From an uncultured Prevotella sp. (GTDB taxonomy: Bacteria > Bacteroidota > Bacteroidia > Bacteroidales > Bacteroidaceae), in contig CAKZVT010000047.1 in assembly GCA_937922435.1 (NCBI GenBank), positions 1 to 64,000 of the forward strand: a stretch of 64,000 bases of DNA. Direction: 5' to 3'. The notes below the pieces were generated by a model. It was not told the DNA's origin. It ran no database searches and worked only from the letters and a program-made list of their open reading frames with translations. A program made the translations under genes and the position numbers. Shown here one piece after another: positions 33,415 to 42,324 of this stretch. The stretch's first letter is position 1. Each line of letters begins with the position of its first letter.

Positions 33415-34377
33415 TCACTTGCGGTTGCGCTTCGGCATGAAAAAGTCGCGCACGCACAGCTTTTTCTTGCCTGCCTGCATTGCCTTTGCCATCTTTGCGG
33501 CTGGCGTAGCCTCGTCGTCGCCTGATGAATATGCCGAGTACGAGTAGTTGTAAGTGTCGTATCCAAACCTCTCCCAGTCGATGGTGCCGTCGGGGTTCAG
33601 GCCGTATTCCACGTCTGACGTGTACTTCGACCCGCTGTCATCGTCGGCGCTGTATTTGCATGTTACAGCTTCGGGCAGGTGTGCCGGGCCTTTGCCGAAC
33701 ATCCCGACGGCTGCGAGCATGTAACTGTCGTCGCCGAACAGGTCGCTCAAGGCCATCGGATACTGCCTCGTCTTGTTGTCGAGCGTCCCGTCGTAGGCCA
33801 GGGTGTATTCTTCCTTTTCCCAGCTGGTGTAGCCGCCTGCTTTTTCTTCATACTTCCATGTGGCGGATACGAGGTCGCCTCCGCTCCACTTGCAGGTTGT
33901 CTTGCTCGTGCCTGAGAATGAGCCTTTTTCGCCGTCGTACGAGTATTTTCCTTTTGATGTTGCGGTCACCGACGTCAGGTTGCCGTCGCCGTTGTATTTG
34001 AATGTCGTTGTTCCGCTGCCGCTTTCATACTCGTATTCGTCCTCGTAGCTCCACGAACCAGACATCTTTGTGATGTAGCCGTTGCCGTTGAAAGTGATTT
34101 TCATCTCCTGCTCGCCGTCGTCCATGGTGATTATGCCTTTGGAGTAGTCGATTTCCAACAAGTCATAGTAAGATGTCGACACCTTCGTGCAGCGTCCCTT
34201 CTCGTCGTATTGGTACATGTAGCTGCCTACCTGCGTGGGCAGTTTGCCTGCGTAAGTTGCCGTAGGGCCTTGGGGTGTCGAGCCACCTTCGTCGTCGTCG
34301 CCGCACGATGTGAATGTTACCGAGCACAATGCCATTGCAAGGCACGGTACGAGATACTTCCAACTTCTCTTGTTCAT
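33415..34377 (-). CDS. Surface lipoprotein of unknown function
   Basis: A protein of 320 residues with a lipoprotein signal (MNKRSWKYLVPCLAMALCSVTFTSC, then GDDDEGG, a sorting-type acidic stretch for surface export in Bacteroidetes). The body is rich in Gly, Ser, Tyr and Thr with repeated YDG/YNG turns (FNGNGYITKMSGSW, FKYNGDGNLTSVTA, KYSYDGEKGSFSG), like the YD-type beta repeats of DUF4595-type proteins. A basic Lys-rich C-terminus is unusual. An adjacent in-frame ATG at 34380 is possible. The leader is about 200 nt. Confidence 0.75.
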   Translation of the reverse strand: MNKRSWKYLVPCLAMALCSVTFTSCGDDDEGGSTPQGPTATYAGKLPTQVGSYMYQYDEKGRCTKVSTSYYDLLEIDYSKGIITMDDGEQEMKITFNGNGYITKMSGSWSYEDEYEYESGSGTTTFKYNGDGNLTSVTATSKGKYSYDGEKGSFSGTSKTTCKWSGGDLVSATWKYEEKAGGYTSWEKEEYTLAYDGTLDNKTRQYPMALSDLFGDDSYMLAAVGMFGKGPAHLPEAVTCKYSADDDSGSKYTSDVEYGLNPDGTIDWERFGYDTYNYSYSAYSSGDDEATPAAKMAKAMQAGKKKLCVRDFFMPKRNRK

Positions 34378-34400
34378 CATTGTAATGTTTTTTGTTTTGC

Positions 34401-34419
34401 GCCTGCGTAGGTCGCAGGC
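34401..34419 (-). other. Hairpin in the lipoprotein leader
   Basis: GCCTGCG TAGGT CGCAGGC, a perfect stem of seven pairs just upstream of the start codon region. It could affect ribosome access; no regulator is known. Confidence 0.4.
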
Positions 34420-34580
34420 AGGTTGTTAGACAATCAACGGGGCTTATCTTGTTTTATGTTTTTAACATCTTCCAAGACTGCCCCTTTCCGCCTCGGAAGG
34501 TTCTTTTATGTGTCGCAGTAATGTTTACACTGCCTGTTATAGGGCGTTTCACGGCTTTTATGCCGAGGCTGGTTTTATTG

Positions 34581-34588
34581 CAAATTTA
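34581..34588 (-). promoter_or_regulatory. Candidate -7 box for the lipoprotein gene
   Basis: TAAATTTG on the minus strand, giving a leader of about 195 nt. The leader (34381-34575) shows no known riboswitch fold that I can recognise. Confidence 0.4.
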
Positions 34589-34734
34589 TGATTTTTAGAT
34601 TTATTTTCTTTGCTTATTGAATATTATTTAACACAAAACGCGTGGTTTTAACACGGCCCGTAAACGCTTGGTTTACACCTTTTGTGAAAACCGTGGGCGG
34701 TTGCATGTTGTGTATCTTGAAACAAACTGTTTGG

Positions 34735-34822
34735 TAAAAGGTGGCCTTTCGCCTTGCAAAAGGCCATCAATTGCAACGTAAAAGGCCGCCTTTTAGCGTC
34801 TAAAAGGCGGCCTTTTGCATGG
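34735..34822. repeat. Family B multi-hairpin repeat, locus 8
   Basis: AAAGGTGGCCTTTCGC, GCAAAAGGCCATCAATTGCA, and AAAGGCCGCCTTTT / AAAAGGCGGCCTTTT. The right flank reads GTGTTGGTTGACAATGGG, a weaker form of the family flank. It lies in the 669-base gene-free region 34378-35046. Confidence 0.82.
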
Positions 34823-34967
34823 CGTTTTGTAAAGTGTTGGTTGACAATGGGTTGGCTGTGGCTTGTAGCTTGGCATTATTTTGTTTATTGGCCTGATGTG
34901 ACTTATTGGCCTGATAAGGCCGATAAGCCGCTGCTGATACGTCTTTTTACAAAAGCAAAAGCTAATC

Positions 34968-35047
34968 AAGCCCCCTCCCTTCGGGAGGGTTGGGGTGGGT
35001 GTCAGGGATTATTGGGGCGTGTATTATGGATTGTTGGGGTGGGTGTT
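34968..35047. repeat. Family A forward arm plus partial copy at the porE end
   Basis: A full forward arm at 34968-35004 with an intact G motif, then a partial copy TTGGGGTGGGTGTTTA at 35034-35049. No reverse arm lies upstream, so this locus may be a remnant. The stop codon of the PorE-like gene is formed within the partial copy. Confidence 0.82.
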
Positions 35048-37113
35048 TACTCCAGGTCGAAGTAGAAACCGTCGTCGCCGCCGTTTCCGCTTTCAGTCTT
35101 TTGCGGTTGCGGAGGATTCTTCAGGTTGCCCTTTTCGTCGTACATGCCGTATGTAATGCGCAGCACTATGAACTCCGTGCGGCGGTTCAGCTGGTTGCAT
35201 ATTTCCTGTTTCTCGGGGTCGAGCTTCTTAATGAAGTCCTCGGTCAGCACGTCTCCCTCTTTCAGCCACGGGTATTTCTCGGTCAGCTTCTTGCGTATGG
35301 TCTTCGGTTTCTCCTTTCCGTAGCCTACCGGCGACAGCCTGTCACGGGCTATGCCGTGCTCCGTCAGGTAGTTGACCACGGCTTCCGCCCTGCGTTGCGA
35401 CAGCGTCTTGTTATACTCCGCGCTGCCTTTGTAGTCGCAGTGCGCGCTCAGTTCGATGGTTACGTTGGGGTTCTCGTTGAGCAGTTTCACGAGTTCGTCG
35501 AGCGCGGCGGTCGATTCCGGGCGCAGCGAATACTTGTCGAAGTCGTAGAAGATGTTGTCTATGAGCACCGGAACGCGTATTGACGCCAAGGGAAATTGCA
35601 GCACGTATTCCTTCGACTCCTGCACAGGCTCTACGCGAAGTTCCTCCTTGTGGTTGAGGAAACCTTTGCATGTGGCCAGCATGATGTAGTCAACGCCGGG
35701 CTGTATAACTTGCGTGAACGAGCCGTCCATCTTGACGCTTAGCTTCAGGTTGGTGCCGTCGCTGCCCACCATGTACACCAAGGCTTCGGGCAGTTCGTAG
35801 CCTTCCATCTCGTAGACCCAGCCCTTTACGGTCTGTATTATCTCGGGTTTCTCGAAGCTGTAGATGTGGTCGTAGCCGCGTGCGTCGCCACGGTTGGAGG
35901 AGAAGAAGCCGCGGTTGTGAGGTCCTTCAAACGTCATTCCGAAGTCGTCTCCCTGCGAGTTGAGCGGATAGCCGGGGTGTTCCAGCTTGACGCGTCCCGT
36001 CTTCGGGTTGGCCTTGGCTATGTATATGTCAAGTCCGCCAAGACCTTTGTGCCCGTCGGAGGAGAAGTACAGGTCGCCGTTCGGGCGGAACGTGGGAAAC
36101 ATCTCGTCGCCTTCCGTGTTGATAGGCTCGCCCAGATTCTCCACGCCTCCAAGCCCTGCGGAGGTCAGGCGGACGCGCCAGATGTCGAGACCGCCCTTGC
36201 CTCCGGGCATGTCTGACGTGAAGTAGAGCCACTGCCCGTCGGGCGATATTGCCGGATGGGCGTAGCTCGACAGCGTGTCGCGCGTCAGTTCGAGCGGTTT
36301 TGGCTTGCCCCACGCGGCATCGGCGCGGCTCGACGTTACGATTGTTGCAAACCGCGGATAGCTCGGGTCGGTGACACATTGCGTGAGATACATTTCCCTT
36401 TGGTCGGGCGTAAAGCAGCATGCACCCTCGTCGTATTCCGAGTTCAGGCCGCTCTCGATGGTCTCCGGGCGTTGCCATTTGCCCTTTTCGTCCTTCTGCG
36501 AGTAGAATATGTCGCCGTTCTTCGTGCCCGTTATGCCGCTAAGTTCGTCTCCCTGCGCCTCGTTTCTGGTAGAAGTGAAGTAGAGCTGGTCGTACTCGTC
36601 GCCGAAGAGCATCGGCGAATAGTCGGCCCGGCGCGAGTTGAATATGTCCATCTTCTTGACAATGTATCGCGAGCCGGCTTCCTTTTCGGCCTGTGCAGTC
36701 TGTGCTGCCAGCAGGCCGGTCTTGGCAAGTTCGTTGTCGGGTAGGGTGTCGAGGACGAGCTGGTACTCCTTTGCCGCCTCCTTGTAGCTGGCTGTTGTCA
36801 TGAGCAGACGCGCCAGTGCGAGGTGCGTTTCGATGCTGTCCTGCTTGTATCTTATTACGTTTCGGTATGCGGCTATGGCTTTTGCGTTGGAGTTTATGCG
36901 GTCGTAGCAGTAGGCGAGCTTGGCCGCACGCTGTCCGCGCTTGGCCCTTTCCTTGGCCGGAGTCTTGCGGTATGCCACCTTGTAGTATTCCGCCGCGTCG
37001 AAATATTCGCCTATGGCGAGGGCCTTCTCGCCTTTTTTCATGTAGTGGTCGGCACCGCACGAGGAGACGAGCAGTGCCAAGCCGCACATTATTATATATA
37101 TAGATGTCTTCAC
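35047..37113 (-). CDS. PorE-like OmpA-family lipoprotein of the type IX secretion system
   Basis: A 688-residue lipoprotein with the four-domain order known for PorE of Porphyromonas gingivalis: lipobox LVSSC at residue 19, TPR helices (about 25-150), a WD40/PD40 beta-propeller (about 155-410; YFTSTRN, LYFTSDMPGGKGGLDIW, LYFSSDGHKGLGGLDIY), a carboxypeptidase-regulatory-like beta domain (about 415-500), and an OmpA peptidoglycan-binding domain (about 510-640; HCDYKGSAEYNKTLSQRRAEAVVNYL). PorE anchors the secretion machine to peptidoglycan. Start codon is GTG. The name rests on domain order, so an ordinary OmpA paralogue is possible. Confidence 0.82.
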   Translation of the reverse strand: MKTSIYIIMCGLALLVSSCGADHYMKKGEKALAIGEYFDAAEYYKVAYRKTPAKERAKRGQRAAKLAYCYDRINSNAKAIAAYRNVIRYKQDSIETHLALARLLMTTASYKEAAKEYQLVLDTLPDNELAKTGLLAAQTAQAEKEAGSRYIVKKMDIFNSRRADYSPMLFGDEYDQLYFTSTRNEAQGDELSGITGTKNGDIFYSQKDEKGKWQRPETIESGLNSEYDEGACCFTPDQREMYLTQCVTDPSYPRFATIVTSSRADAAWGKPKPLELTRDTLSSYAHPAISPDGQWLYFTSDMPGGKGGLDIWRVRLTSAGLGGVENLGEPINTEGDEMFPTFRPNGDLYFSSDGHKGLGGLDIYIAKANPKTGRVKLEHPGYPLNSQGDDFGMTFEGPHNRGFFSSNRGDARGYDHIYSFEKPEIIQTVKGWVYEMEGYELPEALVYMVGSDGTNLKLSVKMDGSFTQVIQPGVDYIMLATCKGFLNHKEELRVEPVQESKEYVLQFPLASIRVPVLIDNIFYDFDKYSLRPESTAALDELVKLLNENPNVTIELSAHCDYKGSAEYNKTLSQRRAEAVVNYLTEHGIARDRLSPVGYGKEKPKTIRKKLTEKYPWLKEGDVLTEDFIKKLDPEKQEICNQLNRRTEFIVLRITYGMYDEKGNLKNPPQPQKTESGNGGDDGFYFDLE

Positions 37114-37140
37114 GTCTATAATAACTTGAAATCCCGTTTT

Positions 37141-39186
37141 TTATTGCTTGAACGGCAGGCGGAATGTACAGCCCTCGCGCCAGCGGTCGCATCCGTAGGC
37201 CGTTTTCCCCTTAATGATGTGCCCTTTGCCGCATACGGGGCAGGCGCGGCCTATGATGGAATCGTCGGCAGGCAGCGTCTGCGCCTCCTGTTTGGGCTGG
37301 GGTTTGTCGGGTTTTGCCGTGGTTTGCGTCTTAGGACGTGGCGTTGTGGCCTTCTTCTTGGCCTTTTTCTTCAGGTCGTCGTCGGTCGTTACGGTTATGC
37401 GGCGGTTGCTGTTGTCGGCCAGTACCTCGTTCACTATTGCGGTGATTTGCTGCTTCAGCTCGTCGATGAACTGCCCCGCGTCGTATTTCTTGTGCTCTAT
37501 GTCGCGCAGCTTCTTCTCCCAAATGCCCGTCAGTTCGCAGCTCTTTAGCAGCTCTTCCTTGATTATTCCGATGAGTTCGATGCCCGTAGGCGTAGCCACT
37601 ATGCGCTTGCGTTCGCGCCTTATGTAATGTCTCTTGAACAGGGTCTCGATGATGTTTGCCCTCGACGACGGCCTTCCGATGCCGTTCTCCTTCAAGGCGG
37701 CGCGCAGCTCTTCGTCGTCTACGAACTTTCCGGCCGTCTCCATCGCGCGGAGCAGCGTCGCCTCGGTGTAGTACGGGGGCGGAGTGGTCCACTTCTCGGT
37801 AAGTGTAGGCTTGTGGGGGCCGCTCTCTCCCTTGGTGAAGGCAGGCAGGGTGCGCTCCTCGTCCTGGCGGTTGGCGTTGTCTGTGTCGTCCTGCGGCGTG
37901 TCTTTCGCGTACAGCACGCGCCATCCCGGGTCAAGTATTTGCTTGCCGCTGACCTTGAACTCCACGTCGTCCACGCGCCCCGTTGCAGTTGTTGTGGAGA
38001 ACTTGCAGTCAGGATAAAACACGCTGATGAAGCGACGGGCTATTAGGTCGTAGACGTTTCGCTCCAGGTCGGTAAGGCTTTGGGCAGGAACGCCGGTGGG
38101 GATGATGGCGTGGTGGTCGGTCACTTTCGATGTGTCGAAGACCTTTTTGCTCTTTGGCAGGGGCTTGCCTGCCAGCGGTTGTGTGTACGCTTCATACCCA
38201 CGCAGTCCACGGAGAGTGGCGGCGCACTTGGGATAGATGTCGTCGCTAAGGTACTGCGTGTCCACACGGGGGTATGTAGTCAGCTTTTTCTCGTAAAGGG
38301 ATTGTATTACGTTGAGCGTGGTTTCCGCGCTCATGGAGAACTTCTTGTTGCAGTCCACCTGAAGCGAGGTCAGGTCGTAGAGGTGGGGCGGCGCTTCCCG
38401 TCCGGCCTTCTTCTGAACGTCGGTCACGGTAAAGGGCTTTCCCTCGATTTTGGCAAACGACTGCTCGCCTTCCTCCTTGCTTGTAAACTTGCCCTTTGTG
38501 GCGGTAAACAGCGTGTCGCGGTACACCGTGGAGAGCACCCAGTAAGGCTCGGGCTTGAAGTTGTCAATCTCCTTCTGTCTGTTCACTATGAGCGCGAGGG
38601 TGGGCGTCTGCACGCGTCCAACGGACAGCACCTGGCGGTTTTGCCCGTACTTCAGCGTGTACAGGCGTGTGGCGTTCATGCCGAGCAGCCAGTCGCCTAT
38701 GGCGCGGCTAAGTCCGGCAAGGTACAAGGGCTTGTATTCCTCCTGGTCTTTCAGCGTGTTGAACCCCTCGCGTATGGCCTCGTCGGTCATCGATGAAATC
38801 CACAGGCGCTTCACGGGGCACTTGGCTTGCGCCTTCTGCATCACCCAACGCTGTATTAGTTCGCCCTCTTGTCCGGCGTCGCCGCAGTTTATTATGCCGT
38901 CGGCGGCCTGCATAAGGCGTTCTATTACGGCAAACTGTTCGGCTACACCTTTGTCTTCTATTAGTTTTATGCCGAAGCGTTGGGGCACCATGGGCAGCGA
39001 GCCGAGCGACCACCGCTTCCACAGCGGCGTGTAGTCGTCAGGTTCTTTTAGCGTACACAGGTGGCCGAAAGTCCATGTCACCTGGTAGCCGTTGCCCTCG
39101 ATGTAGCCCTTGTGTGAGGCCGTTGCGCCCAGTATGCGCGCTATGTCGCGCGCCACGCTTGGTTTCTCGGCGATGCAGACAATCAT
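37141..39186 (-). CDS. topB: DNA topoisomerase III (type IA)
   Basis: A 681-residue type IA topoisomerase. It has an N-terminal Toprim domain (IAEKPSVARDIARILG; GDAGQEGELIQRW near residue 102), the active-site tyrosine Y305 in KLTTYPRVDTQYLSDD, the conserved SVGRVQTPTLALIV near 188, and GIGRPSSRANIIETL near 506. A Lys-rich linker is followed by a C-terminal zinc finger (CPVCGKGH ... CDRWREGC). Oddity: the Toprim motif usually reads DAGREGE or DxDREGE; here Arg is Gln. Confidence 0.95.
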   Translation of the reverse strand: MIVCIAEKPSVARDIARILGATASHKGYIEGNGYQVTWTFGHLCTLKEPDDYTPLWKRWSLGSLPMVPQRFGIKLIEDKGVAEQFAVIERLMQAADGIINCGDAGQEGELIQRWVMQKAQAKCPVKRLWISSMTDEAIREGFNTLKDQEEYKPLYLAGLSRAIGDWLLGMNATRLYTLKYGQNRQVLSVGRVQTPTLALIVNRQKEIDNFKPEPYWVLSTVYRDTLFTATKGKFTSKEEGEQSFAKIEGKPFTVTDVQKKAGREAPPHLYDLTSLQVDCNKKFSMSAETTLNVIQSLYEKKLTTYPRVDTQYLSDDIYPKCAATLRGLRGYEAYTQPLAGKPLPKSKKVFDTSKVTDHHAIIPTGVPAQSLTDLERNVYDLIARRFISVFYPDCKFSTTTATGRVDDVEFKVSGKQILDPGWRVLYAKDTPQDDTDNANRQDEERTLPAFTKGESGPHKPTLTEKWTTPPPYYTEATLLRAMETAGKFVDDEELRAALKENGIGRPSSRANIIETLFKRHYIRRERKRIVATPTGIELIGIIKEELLKSCELTGIWEKKLRDIEHKKYDAGQFIDELKQQITAIVNEVLADNSNRRITVTTDDDLKKKAKKKATTPRPKTQTTAKPDKPQPKQEAQTLPADDSIIGRACPVCGKGHIIKGKTAYGCDRWREGCTFRLPFKQ

Positions 39187-39190
39187 AATC

Positions 39191-39374
39191 TGAGACCCAC
39201 CCCAGCCCTCCCGAAGGGAGGGAGTTTGGTTACTTTATGGTGGTTTTTATTTAATTGTTATAATAATATTATCTGAATTTTATCTTTTTACCCCTCTGTC
39301 TTTCGCCTATCTATGCGTATTAAAAACAGAGGCAAATTAAGCTCCCTCCCTTAGGGAGGGTTGGTGTGGGCGTC
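39191..39374. repeat. Family A inverted repeat pair between topB and the LUD gene
   Basis: A reverse arm at 39191-39229 with an intact G motif, and a forward arm at 39339-39374 with one broken tract. The left arm starts four bases before the topB start codon. The right arm supplies the stop codon of the LUD gene on the minus strand. Confidence 0.88.
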
Positions 39375-40008
39375 AATACCCCAAGTCTTCGCCCACCAGC
39401 ACCACCGTGTGGCGGCCTGCCGGGTGGGAGTTGCGCATGAAGTGGATGTAGTTGCAGATGCTCTCTGGCGAGTTGCAGTTGTGGCACGTGCCGTCCACCT
39501 GGCACGGGGTCTTGATGTCGAAGCGTGCCGCGTTTATTGGGCTGGCCGTCGAGCGTGCGCGTGCCAGGGCTGCGTTCACGTCCTGCGCCACCTTGTTAAG
39601 TCCCACAACGAGGATTACCTTCTTAGGCCCGAAGGTGATGGCGGCCACACGGTTGCCGTTGCCGTCGATGTTAACCACAACGCCGTCCTCGCTTATTGCG
39701 TTGGCGCTCGTCAGGTAGAAGTCGGCCGAAAACGCCTCGCGGTATATGCGCTGCGCCTCGTCGCGGTCGGCGGCAAGGTCGCGGTCGAGCAGCCGCAGGT
39801 TGCGCTTGTGCAGTGCTTCGGTAAGCCCCATGTCGCGTATGGTCATCGAGCCGCCCCATGACACTGTGCTGCCGTCGGGTATCATTGCCGACACTCGCTC
39901 CACGGCTTCGGCCGCCGTGGGGCAGTATATGGCCTCGAAGTTGCGCCTTTTCAGGTTTTTGAGCATCTTCTCCGCAAGCCTTTGGTTGCGTATTTCCTTT
40001 GGAGTCAT
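39373..40008 (-). CDS. LUD-domain protein, lone LutC/YkgG relative
   Basis: A 211-residue LUD-domain protein. It has WGGSMTIRDMGL near residue 51, YLTSANAISEDGVVVNIDGNGNRVAA near 97, and a Cys-rich segment CQVDGTCHNCNSPESICNYIHF near 168, which is not found in the lutC of this window. No lutA or lutB is adjacent. The Cys cluster may bind a metal or Fe-S centre. The start MTPKEIRNQRL follows a -7 box TAACTTTG at 40047-40054. Confidence 0.85.
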   Translation of the reverse strand: MTPKEIRNQRLAEKMLKNLKRRNFEAIYCPTAAEAVERVSAMIPDGSTVSWGGSMTIRDMGLTEALHKRNLRLLDRDLAADRDEAQRIYREAFSADFYLTSANAISEDGVVVNIDGNGNRVAAITFGPKKVILVVGLNKVAQDVNAALARARSTASPINAARFDIKTPCQVDGTCHNCNSPESICNYIHFMRNSHPAGRHTVVLVGEDLGY

Positions 40009-40046
40009 AATGTGTTTTGTATTTGTTTTCTTGACTAATATGAGTG

Positions 40047-40054
40047 CAAAGTTA
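40047..40054 (-). promoter_or_regulatory. Candidate -7 box for the LUD gene
   Basis: TAACTTTG on the minus strand, 39 bases before the start codon. No standard -33 box. Confidence 0.45.
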
Positions 40055-40186
40055 CTTATTTTTTCGCCATTTCGAGTGTGTTGCGTGATAAATGTAGCCA
40101 TGTTTAACGTTACCGTGTTTTGCGAAAGGGGGTCATCCGCAGTTTGTTTGGATGACATACAAAGTTTATTAATGAAGACATTTGTT

Positions 40187-40325
40187 CCGCCGGATTTGCA
40201 ATCCGGCGGTTCTTAATTGCGGATTTGCAATCCGCCCATATATATACATAATTCTTATAGATGCGCGGTTTGAGCGGATTACAAATCCTTATAGTAAATT
40301 TAGGCGGATTATAAATCCGCCTAAA
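40187..40325. repeat. Family D hairpins (GCGGATTTGCAATCCGC type)
   Basis: Three perfect hairpins built on one word: CCGCCGGATT-TGC-AATCCGGCGG at 40187-40209, GCGGATT-TGC-AATCCGC at 40219-40235, and TTTAGGCGGATT-ATA-AATCCGCCTAAA at 40299-40325, with a half copy between (GCGGATTACAAATCC). A further half copy, GCGGATTACAAATC, is at 60849. It lies in the 719-base gene-free stretch 40009-40727. Confidence 0.88.
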
Positions 40326-40407
40326 CATATTGCCGACAGCCTGATTTGTAGAAGACAATAAACGGTAAATATTTTTATCAACCATCTAAACAAACTGCGG
40401 ATGAATC

Positions 40408-40498
40408 GTAAAAGGTGGCAAATCGCAGTGCAAAAGGCCGTCTTTCGCACGCTGAAAGGCCACCTTTCGCAGGCCAAAAGACGGCATATTGGAAAGGC
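40408..40498. repeat. Family B multi-hairpin repeat, locus 9
   Basis: AAAAGGTGGCAAATCGCA, GCAAAAGGCCGTCTTTCGCA, GAAAGGCCACCTTTCGCA and AAAAGACGGCATATTGGAAAG. The left edge ATGAATCGTAAAAGG and right edge ATTGGAAAGGCGCTGGTAATCAGG closely match locus 11 at 59525. Confidence 0.85.
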
Positions 40499-40678
40499 GC
40501 TGGTAATCAGGTATTTACAAGCCTGCCGCCGACGCGTCTTGAAAGAGCCGTCAAAACGCCCCTTTTCAGCCGCCAGGACGCGTCGTTTCCGCCGTTGAAG
40601 CGTCTTGTTTGGACGGCCTTTCCGTCGCTGTGTTTTTATGTCTGAATGAAAATAAAATCTCGTTTCGCCCACATTTAT

Positions 40679-40709
40679 TTTGCGTTTCGCATCGCAATCA
40701 TTATCTTTG
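40679..40709 (+). promoter_or_regulatory. Promoter for the subtilase gene
   Basis: TTTG at 40679-40682 and TATCTTTG at 40702-40709, gap 19. Transcription would start near 40716, so translation must begin downstream; this supports the GTG start at 40728. Confidence 0.7.
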
Positions 40710-40727
40710 CAGGTTAAAAAAGAAACC

Positions 40728-42140
40728 GTGACGTTAGTGAAGCCTTTATTGTCAACGTTGTTGTTTCTCGTCTTCGCCGCCGCCGTCGGCGCGCGGACGG
40801 GTGGAAATGCGCTCAAGGTGAAATACCCGGGAGGCAGGACGTACATGTTCCGCGTTGAGCTGAAAGACAAGCGCGGCACGCCTTACAGCCTCGAAAGGCC
40901 GGCCGACTTCCTGTCGGCCAAGGCGCTGGAGCGGCGCAACCGCCAGCACCTGCGGCTCGACTCGACCGACCTTCCCGTCAATCCGGCTTACGTCAACGAA
41001 ATACGTTCGACCGGTGTCGACGTGGTGAGCAGCAGCAAATGGAACAACACCGTGCTCGTGCGCAGCCGCCATCTGTCAAGGCTCAAGAGCGTGGCGCTGC
41101 TCGGCTGCGTCAAGTCGGTGCGCAGGGTGTGGACTTCTCCCGACTCCATCGATGCCACGCCGCCGCGTGCGAGGTATCACACGGAGTTCAACAGCTGGGA
41201 GACCGTGGAGCAAAGCCCTTACGGGGTGACGCTCGAACAGACCGAGATGGTTGGCGGCGAGAAGCTGCACAGCCGCGGTTTCCGTGGCCGTGGCATGACA
41301 ATAGCCGTGCTCGACGGCGGCTTTATGAACGCCGACCGCATACCGTGCCTGAAGCAGGCGCGCGTTGTGGGCACGGCAGACTTCGTTGTGCCGCGCTCGG
41401 AAAGCGTCTACAAGGAGATGGACCACGGCACAAAGGTGCTCTCGGTCATGGCGGCCAACGTGCCCGGCGCGTTCGTAGGAGCCGCCCCGGAAGCGTCGTA
41501 CTGGCTGCTGCGGTGCGAGGACGGATATACCGAGAGCCTCGCCGAAGAGGACTACTGGGCCGCCGCCGCCGAGTTTGCCGACAGCGTAGGCGTAGACATC
41601 ATAAACAGTTCGTTGGGCTTCCATGCCTTCGACAGCCCGTCAGACAACTATACGTACCGCCAGCTTGACGGCCGTACCGCGCTAATATCGCGCACGGCGT
41701 CGATGCTCGCCGCCAAGGGCATACTGCTCGTCAACAGCGCGGGCAATGACGGCATGGCCTCGTGGAAGAAAATAAACGTGCCTGCCGATGCCGACAACAT
41801 TGTGACCGTGGGCGCTGTTACGCCCGACCGGCGCAACGCTACGTTCAGCAGCATAGGCCCTACGACCGACGGACGCGTGAAGCCCGACGTGATGGCGCAG
41901 GGCAGTCCGACGGCGGTTATCACCGGCCGTGGCACTATAATAAAAGATGTAGGCACATCGTTCGCCACGCCGCTCGTGGCCGGGCTGGCCGCATGTCTTT
42001 GGCAGGCGTTGCCCGGCAAGACGGCATACCAGATGGTAGACCTGCTCCGCCGCTGCGCCGACAATGCCGCCACGCCCGACAATATCTACGGTTACGGCAT
42101 ACCAGACTTCTGGAAGGCGTATGAAATGGGGAAGGAATGA
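40728..42140 (+). CDS. Secreted subtilisin-like serine protease (S8)
   Basis: A protein of 470 residues with a signal peptide (TLVKPLLSTLLFLVFAAAVGA), a propeptide-like region (about 25-150) and an S8 catalytic domain. The triad is Asp in TIAVLDGGFMN (near 203), His in EMDHGTKVLSVMAAN (near 241) and Ser in DVGTSFATPLVAGLA (near 415); the oxyanion Asn is in LVNSAGNDG. No type IX C-terminal sorting domain is seen, as the protein stops after YGIPDFWKAYEMGKE. Start GTG (40728 or 40737). Confidence 0.9.
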   Translation: MTLVKPLLSTLLFLVFAAAVGARTGGNALKVKYPGGRTYMFRVELKDKRGTPYSLERPADFLSAKALERRNRQHLRLDSTDLPVNPAYVNEIRSTGVDVVSSSKWNNTVLVRSRHLSRLKSVALLGCVKSVRRVWTSPDSIDATPPRARYHTEFNSWETVEQSPYGVTLEQTEMVGGEKLHSRGFRGRGMTIAVLDGGFMNADRIPCLKQARVVGTADFVVPRSESVYKEMDHGTKVLSVMAANVPGAFVGAAPEASYWLLRCEDGYTESLAEEDYWAAAAEFADSVGVDIINSSLGFHAFDSPSDNYTYRQLDGRTALISRTASMLAAKGILLVNSAGNDGMASWKKINVPADADNIVTVGAVTPDRRNATFSSIGPTTDGRVKPDVMAQGSPTAVITGRGTIIKDVGTSFATPLVAGLAACLWQALPGKTAYQMVDLLRRCADNAATPDNIYGYGIPDFWKAYEMGKE

Positions 42141-42148
42141 AATATTAA

Positions 42149-42324
42149 AGCCCCACCCACGGCTCTCCCGAGGGGAGGGAGTTCTGATTGTTATGCTGTC
42201 TTTTTGCCTTTCCGCTTTTCAGGTTTTCGTCAATAATTTTTTGCAGGATGAAATATCAAGATACTCTTTTTACACCCAATCAAGCTAATCAAGCTTCCTC
42301 CCTTAGGGAGGGTGGGGGTGGGTA
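42149..42324. repeat. Family A inverted repeat pair spanning the xseA start
   Basis: A degenerate reverse arm at 42149-42188 and a forward arm at 42291-42324 with the intact motif GGGAGGGTGGGGGTGGG. The inner edge GCTAATCAAGC matches other pairs. The forward arm lies inside the first 26 codons of xseA. Confidence 0.88.

Noticed and set aside
34378..34580. Riboswitch in the lipoprotein leader
   Set aside because: The leader is long, but I could not match it to a known riboswitch core; only one short hairpin was clear.
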